In this document: in pieces, positions 45,679-57,590 of the stretch | How positions within the stretch are numbered: the stretch's first letter is position 1 | How the letters are laid out: each line of letters opens with the position of its first letter | NCBI GenBank assembly: GCA_018894105.1 | Contig: CM032127.1 | Coordinates: 6,417,001-6,481,000, forward strand | Direction of reading: 5' to 3' | Source of the DNA: Jacaranda mimosifolia | Lineage: Eukaryota; Streptophyta; Magnoliopsida; Lamiales; Bignoniaceae | Length of the DNA stretch: 64,000 nucleotides | Made by a program: the position numbers and the translations under genes | The notes under the pieces: generated by a model | The model's database searches: none | What the model was told of the DNA's origin: nothing | The model's input: only the letters and a program-made list of their open reading frames with translations

Positions 45679-48600
45679 ATGAATCAAAACAAACTTGATT
45701 TTTCTAAAGGTTCTTATAATAGAAAACTGATATCACTTGAGTTTAATAAAGATCGTTGGATTTTATTTAGAAAATGGTTTTTTGATAATTTTAATAAAGA
45801 TCAACAAAATTATTTTCAAACAGAATTTTATAAATTTGTAGAAGAGAAAAATCAAACAATACCTTTTGTTCCTTGGTTTTTGGTTAATTATATTGAACCT
45901 CAAATTTCTGTTCTTGAAAGAACTTATATTTATGATAATGGTAGGAAAGAAAAAAATGTTTTTCCTCCACAAGATTCTTTTGTTATTGAAGGTAATAATA
46001 AATTTTCTTTTGTTGCATTTTATAAGATGCTTGAAAATGATACAGCTGTTGTTACTACTCGTAATATGAATGTTTTAATTAAACAGCAAAATTATGCTAA
46101 TTTATATTTAAATGTGCTTGGTGAAAATATTTACCAACTTGACCAAAGACTTAATAATATAATTGTTAATATGGAAAAATTAAATAAAAATATTAATAAT
46201 TTGGAAGAAAAAATTGATAAACAATTTGTTCATCCTTCTCCTGATCAGATTGCAATGCCTTCTATTCAGCCCCCTCCTGAAGTTGATAATTTCATTGTTA
46301 GGGATGTTTCTGACATAGAAAAGGTAATAACTAAGAAATTTGCTGAATTTAGGATTTCTACTCTTAATAAGGAGTTAGATGAGAATGATTATAATAATAA
46401 AGTTAGGGACGAGATTAATAAAATTCAGAATTATGCAAATAGGCCAACAATGAGAACTTATTATTATCCTAGGCCTACACCACAAGATGTGTTGCATGAA
46501 GAACAAGATTTAGTTCTTAACAATTCTTATAATGGTAAAAGCATCTATGAATGGAATTTGGATGGTTTTACTGAACGACATATTTATAATTTGGTGCATC
46601 GTATGTTGATGTATTGTACTATTTGCAAGACTAATGGTAATAGTGATAATACTGTTGCAAAAATGATTATTGCAGGTTTTACTGGCCAACTTAAAGGTTG
46701 GTGGGATAATTATCTTTCTCCAAATAGTAAGGAGGAAATTCTTAATAGTGTCAAACAGGAAGGAACCAGTAATAATACTAAGAATGCTGTTTATACTTTG
46801 ATTGTTACTATAATAGAACATTTTACTGGTAGATATACTAATAACTCTGAACATATTAGAACTTTATTGAATGGTTTAAAATGTCAGAGTCTTACATCTT
46901 TTAGGTGGTATAAAGACACCTTTCTGTCTAAAGTTATGGAGCTTCCTGAGTCAAATAGTGACCATTGGAAATCCAAATTTATAGATGGGTTGCCTTCTTT
47001 ATTTGACGAGAGAGTAAGAAAAAACCTTAGGCAAAATGAGTCTAATATAGACTATAGTAAATTTACATATGGCAAGTTAATAGGAACTTGTATTCAGGAA
47101 GGATTAGCTCTTTGCAATGAGATTAAATTGAATCAACAAATTAAGCGTAATAATATTACGGAAATAAAACAATTAGGTCAGTTTTGTGGACAGTTTGGGA
47201 TGGAAAACCCAAAACAGGTTAGTAATAATAAACCACAAAAACATGATAATGAGAGTTATAGAAAGAAATCTAGGAAGAAAACTCATAAACAGACTAGAGA
47301 GAAACATAAAGAAAAAATGAGACGTTATAGAGAGTCTGGTAATTATAGAGAACCTAGACTTTCTAATAGGACCATAAGAAAGAAATTTCATAAATATGGT
47401 GCCTGTTATAAGTGTGGTAAGGTAGGACACTATGCTGATAAGTGTAGGATGAGAGAAAGAATTAATAGCCTTGAAATAGATGATAATCTTAAGGATATTC
47501 TTTATAAATTAATGTTAGAATCTGATGATGATATTGATTCTACTTTTTCTGATAATATAAATGAATGTGTTGATAGTTCCAGTTCTGAATGTGATCCTTG
47601 TAAGGAAGGATTGTCTTGTGATAATATTGCATCTGATAGTAGTAAATCTGATAATGATGAGATGTATAATTTAATTTCTCAGTTTTCTGAATTGAATGTT
47701 ATTAGTAATGATAATACGATTGAATTTTTGAAAATGATAAAAGATCCTATTTTAAGATCTAAAATAATAGATGAAATGGAAAATATTCCTTCTTCTTCTT
47801 CTCCTTCCCCAACCTCTTCTTCTTTTCAAAATAATATTTTAAGGGATAATGATCCCTATTCTATGTCTGAAGTTTATAAAATACTAGAAAGTAGGAATAA
47901 AACTAGAAGTCCTACTAATATGATTGATTTGAAAAAGGAAGTGGATAATTTGAAAAGAGAAATTATTGATTTAAAAAGAAATAATAACTCTTTAGAGGAA
48001 AGAATAAAAAGATTAGAAATTTCTCAGGGTAAACAAATAATTCCTCAAGTTGATAAAATGTTTAATTTTCCTGAGAGTATCACTAATAATATTCAAAGTG
48101 ATGATTTTCTTAATAAATTAGAAATGATTACTTCACAAAAATGGCTTGTGAAAATAAAACTTTTAATTAGCAATAATTTTTCAAAAGAATTTATAGCACT
48201 AATTGATAGTGGTGCTGATTTAAATTGTATTCAAGAAGGTTTAATACCTACTAGGTATTTTGAAAAAACTACTCATATTCTTCGTACTGCTAATAGTGAA
48301 AAACTTGACATTAGTTATAAATTGTCAAAAGCTTTTTTTTGTAAAAATAAAATCTGTATTCCTAATAGTTTTTTATTGGTTAAAAATATTTCAAACCAAA
48401 TCATTCTTGGAACCCCGTTTTTAAAGAAAATTTATCCTTTAAAAATGGTTGATAAAAATGGTTTTACTGGTACATATAATAATAAAGAAATTTATTTTGA
48501 ATTTATTGTTGAACCTTTTTCTAGAATTCTTAATAATATTGAAGAAGTTTTAAAAGCAAAAACTAATCATATTAATTTCTTAAAACAAGAAATTGTTAGT

Positions 48601-49266
48601 CTTGATATTGATAATCAGTTAGAAAAGCCTAAGTTAAAAGAGAAAATAGCTTTTCTTGAAAATCAATTTGCTTTATCTGTGTGTGATGAACACCCTAATG
48701 CTTTTTGGAATAGAAAAAAGCATATTGTTGATTTGCCTTATGATGATAACTTTGATGGTAATATTCCTACTAAAGCTAGGCCTTGTCAAATGAATTCTGA
48801 ATATTTAAATTATTGTAAAAAAGAAATCAAGTCATTATTACAAAAGAGCTTAATAAGGCCAACCAAGTCTGCTTGGTCCTGTACTGCGTTTTATGTTAAT
48901 AAACATAGTGAACAAGAACGTGGTGCTCCTAGATTAGTAATAAACTATAAACCTCTTAATAAAGTTTTAAAATGGATTAAGTATCCTATTCCTAATAAAA
49001 AGGATTTGCTTGATAGACTTTTTGATGCTAATATATTTTCAAAATTTGATTTAAAATCTGGTTATTGGCAAATTCAAATTGCTGAAAAGGATAAGTTTAA
49101 AACTACTTTTAATGTTCCATTTGGGCAATATGAATGGAATGTTATGCCTTTTGGTCTGAAGAATGCCCCTTCAGAATTTCAAAAAATTATGAATGATATT
49201 TTCAATCCTTTTAATAGTTTTATCATCTTTATATTGATGATATTTTGGTTTTTTCTAATACTATAG
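45679..49266 (+). pseudogene. Capsid-protease-RT polyprotein of older virus
   Basis: The frame has 1,195 codons. The capsid core holds R-T-Y-Y-Y-P-R-P near residue 263; a CCHC knuckle lies at about 576-589 after a basic tract, an acidic Ser/Asp tract at about 610-670, a coiled-coil-like segment at about 750-785, the protease motif L-I-D-S-G-A near 838, and the RT domain from about 1,010. A one-base loss near 49,229, immediately before the Y-I-D-D box, shifts the frame and ends the protein at 49,266. RT and RNase H continue in another frame. Apart from this the frame is open over 3.5 kb. Confidence 0.9.
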
Positions 49267-50054
49267 AAAATCATTTTAAACATCTTAATATTTTTAAAAC
49301 TGCTATAATAAATACTGGTCTTGTTATTTCTAAACCCAAAATGATTTTGTTTCAAACTAAAATTAAATTTTTGGGTCATTTTATTGAGAAAGGAAAAATT
49401 GTTCCTATTAATAGAAGTATTGAATTTGCTTCTAAGTTTCCTGATAGAATTACTGATAAAACTCAATTACAAAGATTTTTAGGGAATTTAAATTATATTT
49501 CTCCTTATTATAAAAATCTTGCTCAGGATACTGCATTGTTATATGACAGGTTAAAAAAAGTTCCTAAACCTTGGAATGATAGTCATACTAATGCTGTTAT
49601 TAAAATTAAAGAAAAGTTTAATAAATTGCCTTGTTTAATGCTTTCTAATCCTAATTGGGAAAAAATTGTTGAAACTGATGCCTCTGATATAGGATATGGA
49701 GGTATTTTAACTCAAATTGATCCTAATAGTAAGCAAGAGATTCTTGTTAGATTTTGTTCTGGTAAATGGAATGATAGCCAGAAAAATTATGCAACTGTAG
49801 CTAAAGAAATTTTTGCTATAGTTAAATGTGTGCTTAAATTTCAAGATGATTTATATAATCAGTTCTTTATAATTACAACTGATTGTCAGGCTGCACAATT
49901 TATGTTTAATAAAGATTTTAAACATAATGTTTCAAAACAAACGTTTGCTAGGTAGCAAGCTTATTTAGCCCCTTTTGATTTTAAAATAATATTTAAAAAG
50001 GGTAGTGATAATAGTCTCCCTGATTTTCTAACATGAGAATTTTTACAGGGATGA
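49232..50054 (+). pseudogene. RT C-terminus and RNase H of older virus
   Basis: This continues RT after the frameshift, from the Y-I-D-D box through the connection, then RNase H with E-T-D-A-S-D near 49,675 and T-T-D-C-Q near 49,875. Two stops interrupt it: TAG at 49,953-49,955, where the young copy has a tryptophan codon, and TGA near 50,033-50,036, where the young copy has arginine. The natural end is a TGA that overlaps the ORF3 start (ATGA at 50,051-50,054). Confidence 0.88.
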
Positions 50055-51508
50055 TCCCTTATAGGGGCCACAATCCCTTCTCTAATAGAGGAGGAAGAGG
50101 AAGCAATTATCGTGGCACGTCAAAGCCACTAATACAACATGGCAAACAGAAGCTAATAGCTTCCCCGGTTTCTCAGGCATCATATGCCTCTTCAACCTCT
50201 TCAGATCCAATTTATAAAGATCCTCTTTTTGCAGAATTTCTGCAATTCAAGCAAAAACAAAATACAGATGAGTCTAATAAACCATCTGCCTCCAACTTGT
50301 CCAAAAAGCCAGAAGGAACTAATAAACCTTCCTTTGTGGATGTTACTTCTAATATTGCATCCCCCGTTGATGAGGATTCCCTCACAACTTTTGAGCAAAA
50401 AGATGCTAAGGATATAATAACAATCCTTGAGCATAAAGATCTTCAATGGAAGAAGGATCCATAGGTAATACACCAAAGGTATTTGGATACAGCATCATAT
50501 GTTGTTGGGTCTTATAAACCCAGAATGTTTTTTGAAAATATTCTTATTTATACTGGCTCTTGTGAGGTTAATCATTATTTTCCTTATCAAGAGAAAAATG
50601 TTTTTAATTTTAGTAAAATAATAATTAAAAAATTAATTTCTATTGAAGAATGGGGTTTATCCTCATTAAAAGAAAAAGAATTTTCTGTTAATAGAATTAC
50701 TTTTAAATTTAATTACTGGGATTATATCCAGGCTTTTAAAAATATTTTTCTTTATGAAAATCCCAGGAAAAAACATACTTGATTTATAAAAGTATGTCCT
50801 GAACTTTTTGATACAAAAATACCAAATTGGTTTGTGTTTTGGTGGCAATCATATGGCCCTACTCATAATATTCTGCCAGATCAATTTAGACAGGCATATG
50901 ATAAATGGAGTCAATATTCCCCAGAATTAATAGAGGCAGAAGAAAATGAAGAAATGGCAACTAATAAAGCAGCCATGCTCTTTTTTATGAAATTTTCTAT
51001 TCCTTGGATCTGGAAATGGGTTCCAGATGTTGGAGTTACGGAAGATAATATTCCTTGTCTTTATCGTTCCTATTATATCAAATGGTGGAACAAGATGCTT
51101 CAAATTGATAAGCAAAGTGGCCAAATGGAGGGTCAAGATACTTTAAATAATATTTTTAAAGCGACCCAATTATACAAGGAAAAATTTGAATCTGATAAGA
51201 AAAAAGAAGCTTCATCATTGTTCGGAAAAGCTTCAGAAAAAATAAAAATGCGCAAGGGAAAATTGTGCAAAGAAGACTTGCTTAAAGAAGTACTTAATAT
51301 GGTACAAGCTGAGTTAAAAGGGCAAGATGATAAGGAGCAGTCAGATAAAGAAGATGATGATGTATCAATGGCTACTTCATCTAGATCAAGAACAGATGAC
51401 AACCAATATGGATGTCTGGGAGGTGAATCACAAGACCCCAATGAGGATATACCCTCAACACAAGACATTCATAAAATTATTGCTTCCCTCAGAAAGGAAA
51501 AAGAATAG
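50051..51508 (+). pseudogene. ORF3 of older virus, two internal stops
   Basis: Start ATG 50,051 overlaps the RNase H stop. The N-terminus is Arg/Gly-rich, followed by a P-L-I-Q-H-G-K motif shared with the young copy. A central Trp-rich region (W-W-Q-S-Y-G near 50,845; P-W-I-W-K-W near 51,002; K-W-W-N-K-M near 51,080) and a charged Lys/Glu/Asp-rich C-terminus follow. In-frame stops lie at about 50,462-50,464 and 50,780-50,782, both where the young copy has tryptophan. Without them the product would be about 485 residues. Function unknown; position and organisation match the downstream ORF of florendovirus-like genomes. Confidence 0.8.
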
Positions 51509-51691
51509 AGGGATAAAATAGTAATTTGTAATAGGGATTACTATTTGAACAGTAATATACTGTTCATTTTTACTGTTTATAGTTATTGTTCGGATTCGAA
51601 AATTTTGAAATCCGCACAGTAGTTTTAGCTTTTTACTGTTCGGACTTAAAATGTTTGAAGTCCGCACAGTTTTTCTTTTGTCTATAAATAG
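51509..51691 (+). promoter_or_regulatory. Promoter of older virus with two palindromes and TATA box
   Basis: TATA box CTATAAATAG at 51,682-51,691. Two palindromes precede it: about 51,586-51,620 and 51,635-51,670. The second has arms ACTGTTCGGACTT and AAGTCCGCACAGT, complementary except for one base, around a 10-base loop. Confidence 0.8.
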
Positions 51692-51714
51692 GTTGGGTTT
51701 TTGTTGTTGGAGGA

Positions 51715-52244
51715 GGACGCTTTTCATTCCTCTCCATAATTTTCTTTTGTTTTTCCCCTGATTTCCCCTCTGTAATTTCCCCACTTGTAATTTTTCCTTC
51801 TCTAAGTTTAGTTTTATTTGTAATACAAGAAGCTGCTGTTTTGAAGATCTCTTCTTGGTAAGCTTCAATTTTATTTTATTGTTTTAAATATTTATTTTGT
51901 TTAAAACTTAGCCTAATGGAAGGCTAAGGTGTTTGTGTTTTGTGTTAAACATGTAAGAGTTAGATATTGCCTATACAATTGTTGTAAAGGTCTGTATATG
52001 TACAAGACTATGTAAGAAGGGTTCGGATCTCATGGTCTGGTTAGCCAGTTATGATTGGGTTCTGAGGCTTAACGGCACTCTAAGTATGTTGTCCTCTGGA
52101 GGTTTGCCCTTTGCCCTTGTTAGCCGGGTTTGGCGTTTGTGGGCGTTTTGGGACTTTTGTGTTCCAGAATTCATACTTAGTGGGTTTGTTAAATTTAGGT
52201 AAACAGTCCCAATCATGTAATGCTGTGATTCACCGCCTGATCTG
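51715..52244 (+). promoter_or_regulatory. Leader of older virus, right copy
   Basis: About 530 bp of untranslated leader. The last 170 bp repeat 44,548-44,717. The DNA ends 31 bp before the primer-site position and then meets the host repeat, so the primer site is present only at the left. Confidence 0.8.
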
Positions 52245-52245
52245 A

Positions 52246-52323
52246 ACAATAGAATTTTAACAATTTTAACTTATATACTCAATAATATTAAATAGGACAT
52301 ATTTAAAATAATTTAACTAAATT
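52246..52323. repeat. Right 78-bp host repeat flanking the older virus
   Basis: Perfect copy of 44,233-44,310, directly after the last viral base. Confidence 0.93.
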
Positions 52324-53904
52324 TAGTTAATAAGTAAAAAATTTTAAAGCAAGAAAATTTTAAGTTTATTAGTTCAGATAATATAATTTTTTAAGTTAAA
52401 TACTTAATAATATTAATAAATAAATATATTTAACTTAATTAAATTTATTTTTTATTAAAAAGTAAATATATAAATAAAAACAAAAAAATTGCTTCTATCT
52501 TGCAAACTGCAACCACCCACGCGCCAACACATCCGCACTCGGCTAACCCCAACCACTCCACCCCCCGGATTTGGGAGTTGGGGTGGGGTTATATTTATAA
52601 ATATACATGTACCTATGTACATATAATGTATGTATTTATACATATAATATATAATATACATACATATATATATGCATATTTATATATGAACATATATAAA
52701 TATTTTGAATATGGTTTAATAAAGAGCAATTTTATCATTTATTATTTAGCTTTTTATTGATTTTTATCCGTAGAATTTAACTGATATGAAAATAAATTCT
52801 CTAAATAATATTAAAATATAAATATGGATTACTGTTAGCCAATACATTAATACAAAGGATTATAATAATATACCTAGAATTTTGAATTGATTTGAAGAAT
52901 TTAAATTGAGAATAAATTCTGGCACATTTCCTAAAATAACTTGCTAACATAATTTTTAAAGTATATTAATGTATATCATATGTATATATTTGACATTTCT
53001 ATTGAAAATTCAATCAATTTATCATTGATTTAAAAATAAAAATGCATCGAAAGATATTGAAATATAATATATAAAAGTATAATAAATGAAATATGCCAAT
53101 CCTATATTTTATGTGTTTAATAATGAAAAAGCATTTAAAGAAAAATCCAATATAATAGGCCCAAAATATATATGGAGCCATTTAGTGGGATGGAGTTCAA
53201 AACAAATAAAATTTTATTATAGGTAGTAATTATTTTACTATAATGCACCTACAACATATAAGCGAAATCCACCATTAATTGCTTGTATACGTAGCATGTT
53301 AAATGTACTTTATTATGTTGGCAACCACTCATAAAAAAGAAAGCTTAGGATTTCACATTTTAAATCCAACGGTTCAAATTAATATACATCCCACACATAA
53401 GGTATGTGCAATTATGGTTGCACCATAAACTACTCCTACTAATAAATATAAAACTATTTAATATTAGAAGTTCATTATGATTCGAACTCTTGACTTTTCA
53501 TATTATCTAAAAGATTTATGTCATTAAACCACAAACCATTTAATAAGTAAATGCAAAAATATTAAATCTTTTCTTAAAAATATATTTATTACATAAAATA
53601 TAATATCCATAAATGAACACAAGTCCTATTAAGTTTATATTTTAATCAAGTGCGCCAATTAGCAATGTCAATTGATTTACATATATATGTATGAAATTTG
53701 AAATTAAAATCTTAATAGTATATTGATAACCACGACTTGTTAAGATGCTAACAATTGGTCCACAAAGTACGGCAGAAGTGCTAAAATTGAACACACTGTT
53801 TTTTTTTTTTTAAATTAGAAAAACATACTGTTTAAATGTTGAAGTAACGTCTTATTTATCCATTCTTAATTTTTCAAACCCGACATCGTCACCTGTCATG
53901 TGCC
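52324..53904. other. Upstream region of P450 gene 2
   Basis: No gene seen. A G/C-rich hairpin-capable stretch lies at about 52,541-52,589 (CCCCAAC and GTTGGGG phrases), then AT-rich DNA. Confidence 0.5.
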
Positions 53905-53912
53905 TATATAAG
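53905..53912 (+). promoter_or_regulatory. TATA box of P450 gene 2
   Basis: TATATAAG, 91 bp before the start codon; the flanking TGCCTA and AGG are conserved with the displaced box of gene 1 at 24,129. Confidence 0.7.
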
Positions 53913-53995
53913 GCGCAAAAGTAGTACTCAACTAGCACAGCTGCAAAAGCTCTTCATTGATCATCAGATTCTTCTAGCGACGTCTATAGTAAAAA

Positions 53996-56063
53996 ATGGA
54001 AGAATCGTTTTGGAAAATACTCTTTTCCACAGTTGTGGTTCTTGTGGCGGGCTTCTTCTCGCACCTCTACTTTTCTCTCGTAATTAAGCCCAAAAAGATA
54101 CACAAAATCTTGAGGCAACAAGGGATTGATGGCCCCCCTCCAAAAGTACTTCTGGGAAACATATTGGAAATCAAGAAAGCCCGAGACGCCGCTGAGAAGG
54201 CCCCGGCCAACCATCCTAACCCTCCGGTCATCCACAACACCGCCTCTGTTTTCCCCTTTTTGGAGCAATGGAGAAACCAATATGGTATACACGCATTTAT
54301 AAACAATAAGTTAATTGTCAAGAAAATATTTGTCCAGTTCTATTCCATTAGTATTTCTTATACTACTATATATCTGATGATATATTATGTTGATATTTTC
54401 AGGCCCATTATACACGTTTTCTCTTGGTAAGATGCAAATATTGTACGTGAATGATCCTGAAGTGGTGAAAGAGATAACGACTTGCACATCAATGGACTTG
54501 GGGAGGCCTTCTTATCAGCAGAAAGAACTTGGCCCTTTACTCGGACAAGGCATCTTGACCTCCAATGGATCTCTTTGGGCACGACAGAGGAAAATCATGG
54601 CGCCTGAGCTATTCATGGACAAAGTCAAGGTACATCGATTTTTATCTACTTTTCTACAACCCTTTAAGTTGTGATAATATTGTGTCAATTAACGAAAGTA
54701 AGGGTGACGATGCAGGGAATGATGGGCATAATTACTGAGTCGGCTCTGGCGGCAGTTAATTCGTGGAAAGATAAAATTGAAAGTCATGACGGTGGAATTT
54801 TGGATATCGCCGTTGATCATTATATGAAAAGATTTTCGGGGGACATAATTTCTAGAGCTTGTTTTGGTAGCAGTTATTCCAAAGGGCAAGAGATTTTCTT
54901 GAAGTTTGATGCTCTTCAAGAGCTTATGTCTAAAAAGACAATGGCTATTGGCATTCCAGGACTAAGGTAATTACTATTATTTAATTAAATCAATTGATAG
55001 TATTATGATCGCTTTTAATTTATAAACGTGACGTCAAAGATTTGAATCAAATGAATCCCGAATATATGTGTGCATATATAAATTGAAAAAGAAAAATAAA
55101 ATTATGTCCAAGGTTAAAAATGTTGTCTTGTTTGACAGATATCTTCCTACGAAAAGCAACAGACAGATATGGGCACTGGAAAAGGAAATCAGTGGATTGA
55201 TCTTGAAGGTAGTGAAGGAAAGGCAACAAGCTGGATACGAGAAAGATTTATTACAAATCCTTCTTGAAGGGGCAAAGAGTAGTTATTCTTCCTCGTCCGC
55301 AATCGATCAGTTCATTGTTGACAACTGCAGAAACATATATTTAGCCGGATTTGAGACTTCTGCTGTCTCGGCTTCTTGGTGTCTTATGTTGTTGGCTTCG
55401 AACCCAGAATGGCAAACACGTGTGAGAAATGAAGTTGAGGAAGTGTGTCAGGGCCGTATCCCAGACACAGACATGCTTCGGAAGATGAAACAGGTAGCGC
55501 TTTATCTATCGATTTGCTCATTTATGCTATATATATCACCTCATAAGATCCGCTCACTTATGCTATATATATCACCTCATAATCTTCATATTTTTTCATT
55601 CATATGAGCTAATGAACTTTCAATATTGTTACTACAGTTGCATATGGTGATTCAAGAAACAATGCGCCTTTACCCACCAGCACCCACCCTGTCAAGGGAA
55701 GCATTGAAAGAGATGAAAATAGGTGACATTCGGGTGCCCAAGGGCGTCAGCCTGTGGACTATGGTGGCGACCCTGCATACAGACACAGCCATTTGGGGAC
55801 CAGATGCGCTCGAATTTAAACCACAAAGGTTTGAAAATGGGATCTCTGGCGCATGCAAGAACCCGAACTCATATGTGCCATTTGGGTTCGGACAGCGCGT
55901 CTGCGTCGGACAGCACCTGGCCATGGTTGAGCTCAAGTTGCTGATGTCTCTTATTCTATCCAACTTCTCCTTCACTCTATCTCCTAAATATGTCCATTCA
56001 CCAGTTATGAGGATGATTATAGAGCCTAAGCACGGAGTTAACATTTTGATTAAGAAGTTGTGA
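53996..56063 (+). CDS. Cytochrome P450, CYP714-like (gene 2)
   Basis: Five exons: 53996-54284, 54403-54629, 54716-54966, 55139-55493, 55638-56063. Lengths are 289, 227, 251, 355 and 426 bp, exactly those of gene 1, giving 515 residues; introns are 86-172 bp and GT-AG. Membrane anchor at about residues 8-28; I-helix A-G-F-E-T 325-329; E-T-M-R 381-384; P-Q-R-F about 436-439; haem loop 456-465 with Cys463. All landmarks needed for a working microsomal P450 are present. It should act with NADPH-P450 reductase; relatives oxidise gibberellins or triterpenoids, and the substrate here is unknown. Gene 2 is the compact member of the pair and keeps a close TATA box, so it is the likelier expressed copy. 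The older virus ends 1.75 kb upstream. Confidence 0.92.
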
Positions 56064-57590
56064 AGCTTTGATAGTTGTGGTGGAAATTATAGAAGCTCTT
56101 CTTCTTGTTCTTCTTCATCTTCTTCTTCCTCTTTTTAGATTTTTTATTTTTTATTTTTTTCTCCTTTCTTTCTTTTTCCTTTTTTGAGATTTGCATAATT
56201 AAAGATTTTCACGTGTAAAATATCGACCCCGTAAAACAGCTCCTTAGCATGGTTGTTTATTGATTTTTAAATATCTACGTCAACTTTTGCAGATTGTATC
56301 ATCTGTCTATTTCACTCTCTTGTACTTGGAGTGTTCAAGGAATCAAGGTCAATCGAAGAAAAGGTCAATCACATTATAGGAGGAGATAAAGACTAAAGTC
56401 TAAAACAGAAAAAAGAACTCCACCCCATAAGTTCCAACTTCCACGTGAGGACCACAATTTCTTTGTTTATAAGATAAGTTTCATTACTAATACAATATGA
56501 TCCATATTATTTTGAAAAATAAAATTTCCAAGTTATAGAAGATATTTTACATACCACAAATCCACATGCAAATAAGAATAAATTACAAAATAATTTGTTT
56601 ACTGATTAAAAAATGGATGTATTCCATCCCCCCCGATTCCCTTAAAGACTTCTTTAGATGTTTTTTTAGATTTAAAATTGACTTTCTAATCTTGCTACTT
56701 TTCACGAATTTGTCTGCATTTTTATGCATTCAGATCATTTATAAATATAATGGGTTAATCTCCATTCCTATTACATTGAATATGTCTAATTGCTTGTATA
56801 CATTTCTTTATGTAGTTGAATATGAACTCCCAACAAAATGCATTTTGTATATTTATATTATACGTCCAAGAGGTTTTTTTAGGTTGAATTGCAGTAATGT
56901 ATTGCGTTGATCTAAGCATAAAATATCTAGAATTTCATCTATCACACCAATAAAAGCAATGAATATTTATAAAATAATCAACAAGAATTTGTCCAAATGG
57001 TAAAATTATTCAGTTGTGCTTAGTGTTTCACAGCAGACATGATACAAAGGCATAGTGTGGATTCCATTACTTGCTTGGAAGTTATTCTTATATTTTCATG
57101 TGAAAAAACTTGAAGTATGTTTAAGAATATCTAATATAATATTGATTGTAGGCATTTGATAATTATAAATATTAATCAGTAATTATTGATGTCTTTGTTA
57201 CTTTACTGAAAATAAGTCTATATATTTTATTTTTTATTTTATGCATTGAATTTGACCACCGTGTTTTTCCTCAATTATATTGAGATCTAATATTTTTTGT
57301 GTAGACGATAAAAATGTCTAAATATAGATAAGTTGACTAGGAAATATGTTAGGAGAAAATAAGTCTATGCTGACGAACTATAACACAAAGATGTTGAAGA
57401 GAAATATCTATGTATCATCTTATGCCTATTTTTTGTTTTTTATTTCATTTAAATTTGCATTTTATTTAACACCTTATAGTTGCATGAGTTATTGCACAAA
57501 TCTAAAACAAGTTATGAGATTTATTAAAAGTTTAATGTTTTTTTGGGGATTGCTAATTATATAGCAAATATATAAATTAAAAAAGAAGGG
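56064..57590. other. 3' flank of gene 2, no gene seen
   Basis: A CTT/CTTC-rich microsatellite at about 56,097-56,135 probably lies in the 3' UTR. Short frames beyond it are AT-rich and lack codon structure. Confidence 0.5.

Larger units (their letters stand above)
44311..52245 (+). mobile_element. Older endogenous pararetrovirus, about one genome length
   Basis: The 7,935-bp insert contains, in order: an inverted movement-protein fragment, leader, tRNA-Met primer site, movement protein, capsid-protease-RT, RNase H, ORF3, promoter and leader again. The leader repeat (44,548-44,717 and 52,075-52,244) implies a circular unit of 7,527 bp, or about 7.76 kb allowing for a 237-bp deletion in the movement protein. 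It is clearly homologous to the 1-18,570 virus throughout but diverged, with frameshift and stop codons. It is flanked by 78-bp host repeats. Confidence 0.92.

Noticed and set aside
56566..56910. 114-codon hydrophobic frame after gene 2
   Set aside because: Hydrophobicity follows from T-rich sequence; no promoter, homologous feature or paralogous conservation was seen.
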